The translations under genes and the position numbers were made by a program. A DNA stretch of 64,000 nucleotides, taken from NCBI GenBank assembly GCA_963759875.1, contig CAVXBB010000005.1:496001-560000 (forward strand), given 5' to 3'. Source of the stretch: JAFAGX01 sp963759875 (GTDB lineage: Bacteria > Acidobacteriota > Terriglobia > Terriglobales > Acidobacteriaceae). Positions 30,760 through 39,301 of this stretch are shown here, piece by piece (position 1 is the first letter of the stretch; the number at the start of each line of letters is the position of its first letter). A model generated the notes under the pieces. It was not told where the DNA came from. It searched no databases and saw only the letters and a program-made list of their open reading frames with translations.

Positions 30760-32007
30760 ATGTGCAGGCCCGCTCGTATTTTCTTCATTTTGGTGGTGTT
30801 ATTGTTGCTCGTCACCGGGCGGGCCGTGGCGGCACCATCGGCCGGCGAATCGCTCGGGTCCGTGATCGCTATCGGTGACGTTCACGGCGACTTTGATGAC
30901 TTTGTCACGATTCTTCAGCACACCAACCTGATCGACAAGCAGAACCAATGGGCAGGAGGTAAAACCACTCTGGTGCAGGTGGGCGACCTTCTTGACCGCG
31001 GCCCTAAGCCGCGCGACGTCATGGATCTGCTTATCGCACTGGAGAAGGAGGCAGCGAAAGACGGCGGGCGAGTAGAGTCACTGCTGGGCAACCACGAAGT
31101 GATGAACATCATGGGGGACCTGCGCTACGTCACCCCAGAGAACTATGCCAGCTTTGCCGATGCCAATTCCGAGGAGCGCCGAAAGTCTGCCTACAAGGAC
31201 TACATCAAATGGCGCGAGAGTCACACGGCGCTGCTGTCCGAGCTTCCCCAGCCACTCGAACTGACTGAGGCTGAGTGGATAGCTCGCCATCCGGCAGGCT
31301 TTATTGAGCAACGCGAGGCGTTCAGTCCGAGAGGTAACTACGGCAAGTGGCTGCGCGGACATGCTGCGCTTGCCGAAATCAATGGTGTAATCTTTCTGCA
31401 CGGCGGAATCTCTCCCCGCCTTGTTGGCATGAAACTTAATGGGATTAATTCCCGCATCCGCGACGAGATCACCGCTTTTGATTCTTACAGACAGTATATG
31501 CTGGACGAACGGCTGATCCTGCCGTTCTTCACTCTCCAAGAAATCACAGCGGTTGCGCAGGCCGAGATCTCTGCAGAACTGAAGTCCAGGGTGCCCTCAA
31601 ACCCGGATCTTCGAGGCCGACTTGCCCAATTCCTGCAGTTCCCGGGTTGGCTAAGCGTGCGTACCGATGGTCCGCTATGGTTCCGAGGTTACGACCAGTG
31701 GAGCGAGGAAGAGGGCAGCTCGCAAGTGGGCAAGGTCCTACGATCCTTCAAGGCGGACCATCTTGTTACGGGACACACGCCTCAAAAAGGGGGTCGTATC
31801 CGGTGTCGCTTCGGTGGCAGGGTCTTCCTGATCGACACAGGCATGCTGAGCAGCTATTTCCAAGGGGGCAGGGCGTCGGCTCTCGAAATCCAAAATAACG
31901 CCAAGTTCACGGCCGAGTATATGGATCAACAGGTGGTGCTCCTCGAACCCGCCAAGATCTCATTGCTAACAAGGATCGCAGAGCCTGCGCGAGGTGGGGA
32001 GCGCTGA
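30760..32007 (+). CDS. Secreted Shelph-type metallophosphatase (PPP superfamily)
   Basis: 415 residues from the ATG at 30760 (AGGGGG site, signal ARIFFILVVLLLLVTGRAVA). PPP-family signatures in order: AIGDVHGDFDDF (GDxHG), VGDLLDRGPKPRDV (GDxxDRG), ESLLGNHEVMNIMGDLRYV (GNHE), FLHGGISPRL (HGG) and LVTGHTPQKGGRI (GH). The layout with a long insertion between GNHE and HGG is that of the Shewanella-like protein phosphatases, which act on phospho-Tyr/Ser substrates. Periplasmic by its signal. It is followed after 83 bases by the large transporter gene and may share its transcript. Confidence 0.87.
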   Translation: MCRPARIFFILVVLLLLVTGRAVAAPSAGESLGSVIAIGDVHGDFDDFVTILQHTNLIDKQNQWAGGKTTLVQVGDLLDRGPKPRDVMDLLIALEKEAAKDGGRVESLLGNHEVMNIMGDLRYVTPENYASFADANSEERRKSAYKDYIKWRESHTALLSELPQPLELTEAEWIARHPAGFIEQREAFSPRGNYGKWLRGHAALAEINGVIFLHGGISPRLVGMKLNGINSRIRDEITAFDSYRQYMLDERLILPFFTLQEITAVAQAEISAELKSRVPSNPDLRGRLAQFLQFPGWLSVRTDGPLWFRGYDQWSEEEGSSQVGKVLRSFKADHLVTGHTPQKGGRIRCRFGGRVFLIDTGMLSSYFQGGRASALEIQNNAKFTAEYMDQQVVLLEPAKISLLTRIAEPARGGER

Positions 32008-32090
32008 ATGCATTCTCACGGACTGTTGTTTGCCCATAGTACCGCCTCCAAAGGGTCACGAAACGAAATAAGGAATGGGATACCTTGCTG

Positions 32091-34895
32091 ATGAAAAGTT
32101 GGATCGAGCGCGCTCTTAACATTCAACCCGGAGACTTGGGGCGTGGCACTCTGCTCTGTTCGTGTCTGTTTCTGATCATCAGCAGTTATGTCACTGGGAA
32201 AGTGGCGCGCGATGCCTTGTTCCTGGCGCGCTTCCAAGCGGTCCAGTTGCCTTATGCTGATATCGCTAGTGCTGTGCTGGTGGGCTTCGTCGTGGCGGGT
32301 TATATATACTTGCACCGGCTGGTATCCTTGCGCACCTTGCTGGTAGGCAGCCAGTTGTTCTTCGCTGCCAATTGCGCGCTTTTCTGGGCTCTCGCCCGCT
32401 ACTACCACCTGACCTGGCTTTTCCCGATTTTTTACGTTTGGGTAGGTATCTTTGGAGTGCTGGCACCTACGCAAGTCTGGACTTTGGCAAATTACGCACT
32501 TACCACCCGCGAGGCTAAACGTATTTTCGGTATGGTGGGTAGTGGCGCCATCGCCGGTTGGATTTTCGCCGGTTTCTTTTCCAAGACGGTCGCCAAAGCC
32601 TTCGGCACTGAAAGCTTGCTTTTAGGAATGGCATTGCTGCTTTTGCCTTGTTCTCTGCTGATGCTTGTGATGTGGCACACCGGACAAGTCCACGCCGGCG
32701 ATCCGGAAAAAGCCGGCCCTCGAACTGCAGAAAGCGAATTGCGAAATCTACGCGACAGTGTGCAGCTGGTTGCTGGCTCACGCTATTTGCGGGCTATTGC
32801 CGCCGTCATATGTATTTCCTCGTTTGTTACTACCTTGACAGGTTGGCAGTTCAAAGCCATTGCCAAGCAGTTTCTGGTCAACAAGGATGCATTGGCTATC
32901 TTTTTCGGAAATTTCAATTTTTATGCTGCTATCCTGTCGTTGCTCTTGCAGTTGTTGATCACTACCCGCTGTCTGCGCAAGTTTGGCATAGGCCCCCTGT
33001 TATTCGTGCTTCCTCTCACCGTGTTCGCAGGTTCAGCCAGCCTGCTTGTTCTGGGCACTCTCGGCGCTGCTGTGTTCTTGAAGGGCGGTGACCAGGTGCT
33101 TCGCTATTCTATGGATAAGTCCACCGTAGAGTTGCTCTATCTTCCCCTACCTGGCGCTGTCAAGTTGCACGCGAAGTGGTTTATTGACACTGTGATCTGG
33201 CGCATGGGCGACGGGCTGGCGGGGATCACCGTGCTGATCTTTGCCACGTTTCTGCATTTACCCGCACGGCAAATCAGCTGGCTGGCCCTGGTGCTGGTTA
33301 CCGGATGGCTGGTGGCGGTATCGGTGGCGCGACGACAATACGTGGCGACTCTTGAGGAGACCATCAGCCAGCACAGGATCGACGTCGAGCAAGCTTCCAC
33401 GCTGGCACTGGATCGCTCTACCGCAGATTTGCTGGCGGCCAAGATTTCGGCGTCCGATCCTAACGAGATACTCTACGCACTGAGCTTGCTTGATTCAGAG
33501 CGCAAGCGTGCACAACACCCCGCAGTCCGAGCCCTGTTGAGCCACCCTGACAAAAACGTCAGGCAGAAAGCACTTGGCATCCTGGATGCCTCGGGTGACA
33601 CGAGCGTACTTGCGCAGGTGCAGCAATTGCTTAAGGATCCGGACCTCAACGTTCGCAGCGAGGCCATGCTTTACCTGGCTCATCATGCCCATGTTGACCC
33701 GCTGGTGATAATTGAGGAACTAGGCGACTTTGCGGATTTCTCGGTGCGCTCGGCGGTAGTGGCCTATCTGGCCCGGGCTTCGGAGGCTCAGAATCTGGAA
33801 ACCGCGCGTCAGATTCTGGAGGGGATGGTCCGGGAACCGGGGCCTGAAGGCCAGCGCACCCGTAGTGAGGCCGCGAAGGTGCTCGGTGAACTGCCGGACT
33901 GCTTCGATCCCTTGCTTTCTGCCCTGCTCCAAGATTCAGCTTTGCCGGTTGCAAAGGAAGCCATACGATCAGTCGGAAAACTCCGCAAACGGTGTATGGT
34001 TCCAGATCTACTGGATCTCTTGGCTAATCACGAGTTGGCTGCGGAGGCTGCGAAAGCCTTAGGACAATTGGGGGGCACGATTGTGGGTTCGTTGGAAGAT
34101 CACATCGCTGAACCCTCGGTCCCGATCGCGGCTCGGAGGGAAATACCTGCCATACTCGTGAATGTGGGGACGGCATCGGCGGCGCGCGTACTGTATGAAA
34201 ATCTTTTGGAAAGGGACACGACGCTTCGTTTCCGCATCATTTCTGCGCTCAACAAACTGCATCGTCTCCACCCGGAAGTCGAACCAGATACGCAGATGCT
34301 GGAGACGGCACTGGCAGCGGAGATCATTGGACATTACCGCTCGTACCAGATTCTAGCCAAGCTAGATCCGGTTCACGACAGTCAGGATCCCGTGGCCCAC
34401 GCATTGAGCGAGTCCATGCATCAGGAGTTGGAGCGCATCTTTCGACTGCTCGGCCTTTTGTACCCTCACCTTGACGTGCACAGTGCTTATTTAGGCTTGC
34501 AATCAAAGAAAGTAACAGTGTATGACAATGCTCTGGAATTCCTCGATAACGTTTTAAAGTCCCAGTTGCGAGCCATGTTGGTGCCGTTGCTCGACGGCAG
34601 GGTATCGGTGACGCAGCGTGCTGCCCTTGCCGAGCGTTTTGTGCACGCCAAGGTCGAAACCCAGGAACAGGCAGTGGCAGTCCTGGTAGCCAGCGATGAT
34701 TCCTGGCTGCGTTCTTGTGGGGCTTATGCCATCGGCAGCTTGGGAATGAAGTCTTTGGAAGGGGAATTGAACCGTTGTCTGAGTGACCCGGATCCTCTGC
34801 TGCGAGAAACCGCCCGCGAGGCTAAACGACGGTTGGAACAAATCACCAACGCAAACGCAAAGCTTCCTCGGGAGTACTTTGCGCACCGTGCATGA
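32091..34895 (+). CDS. Npt1/Npt2-like nucleotide transporter fused to HEAT repeats
   Basis: 934 residues; ATG at 32091 (a TTG two codons upstream is equally possible). Residues 1-410 hold about 11-12 membrane segments and resemble the ATP/ADP translocase (TLC/NTT) family: SSYVTGKVARDALFLARFQAVQLPYADI, VWVGIFGVLAPTQVWTLANYAL, KRIFGMVGSGAIAGWIFAGFF and VLRYSMDKSTVELLYLPLP. From about residue 430 a cytosolic solenoid of some ten HEAT/Arm repeats follows (VRALLSHPDKNVRQKALGILDASGD, QQLLKDPDLNVRSEAMLYLAHH and so on) up to the end. Free-living bacteria carry such fusions without known substrate. Adjacent to the Shelph phosphatase within the island. Confidence 0.8.
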   Translation: MKSWIERALNIQPGDLGRGTLLCSCLFLIISSYVTGKVARDALFLARFQAVQLPYADIASAVLVGFVVAGYIYLHRLVSLRTLLVGSQLFFAANCALFWALARYYHLTWLFPIFYVWVGIFGVLAPTQVWTLANYALTTREAKRIFGMVGSGAIAGWIFAGFFSKTVAKAFGTESLLLGMALLLLPCSLLMLVMWHTGQVHAGDPEKAGPRTAESELRNLRDSVQLVAGSRYLRAIAAVICISSFVTTLTGWQFKAIAKQFLVNKDALAIFFGNFNFYAAILSLLLQLLITTRCLRKFGIGPLLFVLPLTVFAGSASLLVLGTLGAAVFLKGGDQVLRYSMDKSTVELLYLPLPGAVKLHAKWFIDTVIWRMGDGLAGITVLIFATFLHLPARQISWLALVLVTGWLVAVSVARRQYVATLEETISQHRIDVEQASTLALDRSTADLLAAKISASDPNEILYALSLLDSERKRAQHPAVRALLSHPDKNVRQKALGILDASGDTSVLAQVQQLLKDPDLNVRSEAMLYLAHHAHVDPLVIIEELGDFADFSVRSAVVAYLARASEAQNLETARQILEGMVREPGPEGQRTRSEAAKVLGELPDCFDPLLSALLQDSALPVAKEAIRSVGKLRKRCMVPDLLDLLANHELAAEAAKALGQLGGTIVGSLEDHIAEPSVPIAARREIPAILVNVGTASAARVLYENLLERDTTLRFRIISALNKLHRLHPEVEPDTQMLETALAAEIIGHYRSYQILAKLDPVHDSQDPVAHALSESMHQELERIFRLLGLLYPHLDVHSAYLGLQSKKVTVYDNALEFLDNVLKSQLRAMLVPLLDGRVSVTQRAALAERFVHAKVETQEQAVAVLVASDDSWLRSCGAYAIGSLGMKSLEGELNRCLSDPDPLLRETAREAKRRLEQITNANAKLPREYFAHRA

Positions 34896-34929
34896 CCTGC
34901 ATGGACGCCTCTGCTAAACGACCTTCAGT

Positions 34930-35110
34930 GGCTTCTTCGGGATCGATTCCGGCGTCAGCAAAACCTGGCGCCTTGCCGAATCACAGGCCTTGCGCTTCAG
35001 CTGGGAAGCCTTCAACATCACGAATTCAGTACGTTCAACGTCGGTTGACAGCACTAATGCTGAGTTGGTTTGGTGTTCCGGATCGCGGGTACTCTGGATG
35101 GTGATGCTTT
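34930..35110 (+). pseudogene. C-terminal relic of an Oar-type TonB-dependent receptor
   Basis: In the frame of 34942 the translation gives IDSGVSKTWRLAESQALRFS followed by WEAFNITNSVR, the beta-strand that precedes the end of acidobacterial Oar-like receptors (DxGxxKxxxLxExxxLRFSWExFNxTN). Compare DFSLAKNFHFGERLHAQFRA in the intact receptor at 56307. After NSVR the reading frame decays. No upstream part of the receptor exists here; the rest of the 712-base gap 34896-35607 is likewise decayed. Confidence 0.6.
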
Positions 35111-35607
35111 GGGAGGGTTCATTTTCTGATTGCATGATTGACTCCGATATTGATGTCAGGCCGTGTGATTTCTTAGGGGAAGTAGTAGTTCTCCATGGTG
35201 CAGGAAATCTTGAGCCCTACTCCCATCATGCACCCGCCGATGCCGACCACCAAAGGTATGTCGGTTTCGTGCACACCGCACTTGATTTCCGCCGGCGGTC
35301 ACGAAAGCTGAACTGCCACACCGGCGTCCGGAAGCCTTTGTGGCCATACGGCGACCAAAGCTGTGCTGTTCATGTGGTCAGGACGCTGGCTCAAGACGTG
35401 CTTAGAAGTTCATGAAAAGCAACACCCATTAAACACCGGTGCCGGTCCCGAAGACGCCCACGTTCGGGTTTGCCCCCTCCACGCCGAAGCCGCTGTACGC
35501 CCGAACCATCCTCGGAACCCGGGAAGCAGTACGCGCATGACAGTTCGTGTGAGCAGGCCTTAAAATCCCGTCGGAGTGCAGCAAAGCGCTGAAGACAGGA
35601 TGGCGAA

Positions 35608-36249
35608 ATGACACACCTGGTGCTTACCCGCCACGGTGAAACCGAGTGGCACCGCGAGAACCGTTATGCCGGTCGCACCGACATTCCGCTGTCGGCGCGC
35701 GGCCGCGATCAAGCCGAGCGGCTGGCACGCTGGGCCTCCTCGGCACGCCTCAGTGCGATTTGGGTTTCGCCTTTGCTGCGCGCACAACAAACGGCCGAGC
35801 CATCGGAGCGCGCCACCAAGCTCACAGCGTGTGTCGATCCGCGCCTTAGGGAATTAGACTTCGGGCAAGGCGAAGGATTAACCAGGGCTGAACTTGAGAG
35901 ATCTTTCCCTGAAGCATTTGCCGCCTATGAAGCCGATCCTGCGGTGCATCCGCTGCCGGGCGGAGAGAACCCGGGACATGCTGCCGAGCGTGTTATTGCC
36001 TGCTTTCGGGAAATTGTACGCGCGCATCCCAATGGGCGCGTGCTCGTCGTCACCCACAACACGCTTCTCCGTCTTGCTCTCTGCGCAATGATTGGCGTTC
36101 CGCTGTCGCAATACCGCAGACTGTTTCCTTCCATCATTAATGGCGCGCTGATCGAAATTCGCATCGATGGCAACCAAGTCTCACTCCTCCGTTTCAATGT
36201 GCCGCTCAGATCCACAGGCGCCGCTTGGATGCAAGAAGACGAACGCTAA
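35608..36249 (+). CDS. Histidine phosphatase superfamily protein (phosphoglycerate mutase-like)
   Basis: 213 residues. N-terminal RHG motif LVLTRHGETEWHRENRYAGRTDIPLSARG, later ELDFGQGEGLTRAELERSFPEAF (acid residue region) and the second catalytic His in RVLVVTHNTLLRLALCAMIGVP. This two-His arrangement performs phosphoryl transfer through a phospho-His. The sub-type is that of cobC/alpha-ribazole phosphatase or sugar-phosphate phosphatase enzymes. It directly precedes the sigma-54 regulator and cbb genes. Since no fructose/sedoheptulose bisphosphatase gene is seen in the cluster, a sugar-phosphate phosphatase role is a tempting but untested idea. Confidence 0.85.
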   Translation: MTHLVLTRHGETEWHRENRYAGRTDIPLSARGRDQAERLARWASSARLSAIWVSPLLRAQQTAEPSERATKLTACVDPRLRELDFGQGEGLTRAELERSFPEAFAAYEADPAVHPLPGGENPGHAAERVIACFREIVRAHPNGRVLVVTHNTLLRLALCAMIGVPLSQYRRLFPSIINGALIEIRIDGNQVSLLRFNVPLRSTGAAWMQEDER

Positions 36250-36307
36250 TTCTTCACCGTGACTTCTCGGGACTGCATCCGGAGATTAGACTTGTTCTGG
36301 AACAACG

Positions 36308-37654
36308 ATGACCCGAATCATTCTTATCGGCGTTGGTAGCGGGGGAAAAGCGTTGGTGGAGCTGTTCCATAAAGATCCCAATGTTGAAATTGTGGGCGTC
36401 GCCGACAAGGACGCAAAAGCATCGGGATTGGCGCTCGCGCGCGAGTTTGGCTTGCCGGTAAGCACAAATTATCAAGAACTGATCGCAGCTAAGCAGGCAG
36501 ACCTCATCGTGGACGTCACCGGCGATCCTGCCGTCGCTCCGGTAATTCACAGGCTCAAAGCGGACGGAACAGAAGTTATTGGCGGGAATGCTGCCCGATT
36601 TATTTGGGAATTCATCGATGCCAGAAATAAGACCGAGGGTCTCGAAGACAAATATCAACTTGCTCTTCGGGAGCTGGAGGCGCGGGCTGAAAGTGAGTTC
36701 ATCATCGGAAACAATCCGAAGATGAAGGAGATTTCCGAGTTGATCGCCAAGGTCGCGCCTACTCCTACGACGGTTTTGGTGCGAGGCGAGAGCGGCACCG
36801 GAAAAGAACTGGTAGCCCGGGCCATTCATCGTCACAGCGCGCTCAGTAGCCAGCCGCTGGTCACACTGAACTGCACTGCCTTGTCTCCGGCTCTGCTGGA
36901 AAGTGAACTTTTCGGCTACAAACGCGGAGCCTTTACCGGCGCTTACGCTGACCGCAAAGGACTATTCGAAAAAGCTGATGGCGGAACCATGTTTCTTGAT
37001 GAGATTGGCGACATGTCGCTGGAGATTCAAGCCAAGCTCTTGCGAACCTTGCAGACCGGCGAGATTCGTGCCGTCGGCGATGTGCGCACCAAAAAAGTGG
37101 GCGTGCGGATCATAGCGGCAACGAACCAGGACCTGGATGAAGCGATCCGCGAAGGCACATTTCGTGAAGATCTTTATTACCGCATCAACACCTTCACTAT
37201 CACACTTCCTCCGCTGCGTGAACGCACGGAAGACATTCCATTCCTGGCAGAATACTTTTTGCAGAGGGCACGAGCCAAGGTGAACAAGCATGTGAAATCC
37301 ATAGAATCGCGGGCGATGGCGCTGCTCAGAAATTATCCTTGGCCCGGCAATCTTCGCGAGTTGGAGAACGTAATCGAGCGCGCGGTGGTGTTGACCTCGA
37401 CATCGTCTATCGAAGCCGAACATCTTCCGATGCACCTTCAGGATCTTCCCGGGTTCAAGGCGCAAAGAGGATTTATGGAAAGTAAGTCGCTGGCAATTGA
37501 GCGGTTCGAACGGCAGGCATTGACCAGCTATCTTTCTGAAGCAAAGGGGAACGTATCTCGCGCTGCCAAATTAGCAAACCTTCCCCGGCGTACCTTTCAT
37601 CGGCTCATGACAAAACACAAGCTCTCCAGCTGCGATGCGAGGCTGAGACATTGA
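36308..37654 (+). CDS. Sigma-54 activator with N-terminal Rossmann (NAD(P)-binding-like) sensor domain
   Basis: 448 residues, three parts. Residues 1-110 form a Rossmann-type domain (IILIGVGSGGKALVELFHKD with GxGxxG at 8-13, VEIVGVADKDAKASG, then DLIVDVTGDP and GTEVIGGNAARFIWE), like the N-terminus of homoserine or dihydrodipicolinate reductases. Residues about 130-375 are an AAA+ sigma-54 interaction domain with Walker A GESGTGKE (160-167), intact GAFTGA loop (207-212), Walker B GGTMFLDEIGD and NPWPGNLRE-type sensor (NYPWPGNLRELENVIERAV). Residues about 410-440 are a Fis HTH (GNVSRAAKLANLPRRTFHRLM). No receiver, GAF or PAS domain. It lies just upstream of a sigma-54 promoter driving cbb genes, so it probably senses a nucleotide or sugar ligand and activates them. 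Confidence 0.85.
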   Translation: MTRIILIGVGSGGKALVELFHKDPNVEIVGVADKDAKASGLALAREFGLPVSTNYQELIAAKQADLIVDVTGDPAVAPVIHRLKADGTEVIGGNAARFIWEFIDARNKTEGLEDKYQLALRELEARAESEFIIGNNPKMKEISELIAKVAPTPTTVLVRGESGTGKELVARAIHRHSALSSQPLVTLNCTALSPALLESELFGYKRGAFTGAYADRKGLFEKADGGTMFLDEIGDMSLEIQAKLLRTLQTGEIRAVGDVRTKKVGVRIIAATNQDLDEAIREGTFREDLYYRINTFTITLPPLRERTEDIPFLAEYFLQRARAKVNKHVKSIESRAMALLRNYPWPGNLRELENVIERAVVLTSTSSIEAEHLPMHLQDLPGFKAQRGFMESKSLAIERFERQALTSYLSEAKGNVSRAAKLANLPRRTFHRLMTKHKLSSCDARLRH

Positions 37655-37664
37655 AGTCCCATGG

Positions 37665-37684
37665 CAGGGACATTGTTGTCCCTG
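37665..37684. promoter_or_regulatory. Palindrome, putative site 1 for the Rossmann-sigma-54 activator
   Basis: CAGGGACATTGTTGTCCCTG: perfect 8-base arms around a 4-base spacer, 11 bases after the regulator's stop codon and 199 bases upstream of the sigma-54 promoter at 37884. It could also act as the regulator's 3' hairpin, but no T-run follows. Confidence 0.5.
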
Positions 37685-37748
37685 GGTCACTAATCGCCGT
37701 TAAGCCATTATTCTCCTATCAGATGCCTTAGCAATCTGTCTCCCGCAG

Positions 37749-37768
37749 GTGGGGCGACAATGTCCCAT
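37749..37768. promoter_or_regulatory. Second copy of the palindrome, putative site 2
   Basis: GTGGGGCGACAATGTCCCAT shares the contiguous block ACAATGTCCC and 14 of 20 positions with site 1 (read on its other strand). Located 115 bases upstream of the sigma-54 promoter, the usual range for enhancer sites. Confidence 0.45.
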
Positions 37769-37883
37769 GTGTCAAACGACGACCGACCGATTGGTCTGCT
37801 GCTCTTTCCTGGATATCTTCCTAACTCGCTGAATTCAATGCGGCTCCCGTGAAGTCAGCAAGCACATGGTGACGCTCTGCTCG

Positions 37884-37899
37884 TTGGCAAGAGGCTTGC
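37884..37899 (+). promoter_or_regulatory. sigma-54 promoter of the cbb operon
   Basis: TTGGCAAGAGGCTTGC, GG-N10-GC with TTGGCA and TTGC blocks; the next bases CTTT complete a good -12 region. Start point about 37911, leaving a 48-base leader before the cupredoxin-like gene. It is the only clear promoter found between the regulator and the RuBisCO genes. Confidence 0.7.
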
Positions 37900-37958
37900 C
37901 TTTAGAACGAAACCGACGACGGTAACGGAGGCGAGCTCACTGGAGCCGTAAAACAGGG

Positions 37959-38699
37959 ATGATGAAAAGCAGAGTCACTCTTGGTGCCACTTTGACGTTG
38001 GCCTTGAGCCTGTTCGCGCAGCTCGCGAATGCGGGAAGCCCCACTTCCGATACCGCTGGCAGCGGGGCAAGCGTGAAAGGCACGGTCAAGTTTCAAGGCA
38101 CGGTGCCGGCTCAGAAACGGATCAACATGGCGGCCGATCCGAGCTGTGCCAAGCAGCACGCTAGTCCCGTGTTCACGCAAGAGGTGATGACCGACTCAAA
38201 GGGCGACCTGCAGAACGTGATTGTCTTTGTGTTGGACGGTCTGGGCGATCGGAAGTTTGATCCGCCAACTGCGCCCGTGGTCATCGATCAGAAGGGCTGC
38301 ATGTTTTGGCCGCACGTTCTGGCGCTGCGCGCAAACCAGCCGCTTGAGATGATCAACAACGACTCTACTGCGCACAATATTCACCCCATTCCGGCAAACA
38401 ATCGGGAATGGAACAAGGCTGAGCTTCCCGGAAGCAAGCTGGACGAAACCTTCCCTCGCGAAGAGATCGCGATTCCGGTAAAGTGCAACGTCCATCCCTG
38501 GATGCGTGGCTACGTTGCGGTATTCAAACATCCGTTTTTTGCCGTGACAGGGAAAGACGGCAGCTTCGATTTGAGCAATCTCCCTCCCGGCACCTACACG
38601 ATCGAAGCCTGGCACGAAAAGTTTGGCACGAGCACCCAGAAGATCACTGTTGGGGCGAACGAAACCAGGAATATCGATTTCGTTTTCAAGTCGATGTAG
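37959..38699 (+). CDS. Secreted cupredoxin-like/carboxypeptidase-regulatory protein
   Basis: 246 residues (a second ATG follows at 37962). Signal peptide VTLGATLTLALSLFAQLANA. Residues about 35-190 contain a plastocyanin-like arrangement with possible copper ligands: NNDSTAHNIHP (His) and VKCNVHPWMRGYVAVF (Cys-x2-His-x2-Met). A C-terminal carboxypeptidase-regulatory-like Ig module follows (FAVTGKDGSFDLSNLPPGTYTIEAWHEKFG). This domain pair occurs in periplasmic electron-transfer or methylamine-utilisation-like proteins. First gene behind the sigma-54 promoter of the cbb block. It may deliver electrons in the periplasm for the energy side of autotrophy; that link is inferred. Confidence 0.72.
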   Translation: MMKSRVTLGATLTLALSLFAQLANAGSPTSDTAGSGASVKGTVKFQGTVPAQKRINMAADPSCAKQHASPVFTQEVMTDSKGDLQNVIVFVLDGLGDRKFDPPTAPVVIDQKGCMFWPHVLALRANQPLEMINNDSTAHNIHPIPANNREWNKAELPGSKLDETFPREEIAIPVKCNVHPWMRGYVAVFKHPFFAVTGKDGSFDLSNLPPGTYTIEAWHEKFGTSTQKITVGANETRNIDFVFKSM

Positions 38700-38779
38700 C
38701 TGGGATGGCGGCAAGAGGTTTGGGGTTAAGGGCCACGACTTTGCCCGCTAGTGTCAGAAGTCTCAGAGGAAGGGCAGCG

Positions 38780-39193
38780 ATGAAAGTGAGCCAGATTATG
38801 GAAACCCGGGTAGTCGCAGCTAAGAGCAACGCGACCTGCACCAGCCTGGCCCAAAAGATGCTCTCGGGATTCATCAGTGGCCTGCCGGTGACTGACGATG
38901 AAGGACACGTCCTGGGCGTTGTCACTGAATTTGACATTCTGAAAGTTCTCCGCAATGGAACGAACGGTTTGTCCAAGACCGCCAGAGACATCATGAGCGA
39001 CAAGCCGATCTGCCTTGAGGCAAATCAAAGCGTGGAAGAAGCGATCGAGTTGATGACGCGCCACCACATTATGCGAATTCCGGTGGTGTCTGACGGCAAA
39101 TTAGTGGGCATTGTGTCGCGCACAGATGTGCTGCGCGCGTTTGTCAAAGAAGAGTTTCAGGTATTCGAGCCGACACAGGACCTGGAGAGTTAA
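38780..39193 (+). CDS. Tandem CBS-domain protein
   Basis: 137 residues from the ATG at 38780 (AGAGGAAGGG site). Two CBS motifs: MKVSQIMETRVVAAKSNATCTSLAQKMLSGFISGLPVTDDEGHVLGVVTEFDILK and ARDIMSDKPICLEANQSVEEAIELMTRHHIMRIPVVSDGKLVGIVSRTDVLRAF. CBS pairs bind AMP, ATP or related adenosine ligands and report energy state; a CP12-CBS fusion is known to control PRK in some cyanobacteria. Here a free-standing CBS pair lies in a cbb operon, which makes an energy-dependent control of PRK or RuBisCO activity a reasonable hypothesis. Not shown by sequence. Confidence 0.85.
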   Translation: MKVSQIMETRVVAAKSNATCTSLAQKMLSGFISGLPVTDDEGHVLGVVTEFDILKVLRNGTNGLSKTARDIMSDKPICLEANQSVEEAIELMTRHHIMRIPVVSDGKLVGIVSRTDVLRAFVKEEFQVFEPTQDLES

Positions 39194-39253
39194 TAGAAAT
39201 CAGAGGGGACGCAAAACCGGGTAATCCTCAGAGGTGAATGATGCTAAGGATGG

Positions 39254-39279
39254 GCCGGGCCAACCAGCCCGGCTTTCTT
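39254..39279 (+). terminator. Hairpin with T-rich tail inside the cbb operon
   Basis: GCCGGGC-CAACCA-GCCCGGC followed by TTTCTT: a 7-bp GC stem with a short T-rich tail, between the CBS gene and the reductase gene. It would partly terminate transcription or act as a processing boundary, separating the first two genes from the RuBisCO part. Confidence 0.5.
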
Positions 39280-39301
39280 GGCAGTGGTTTTGAAATGGGC
39301 T

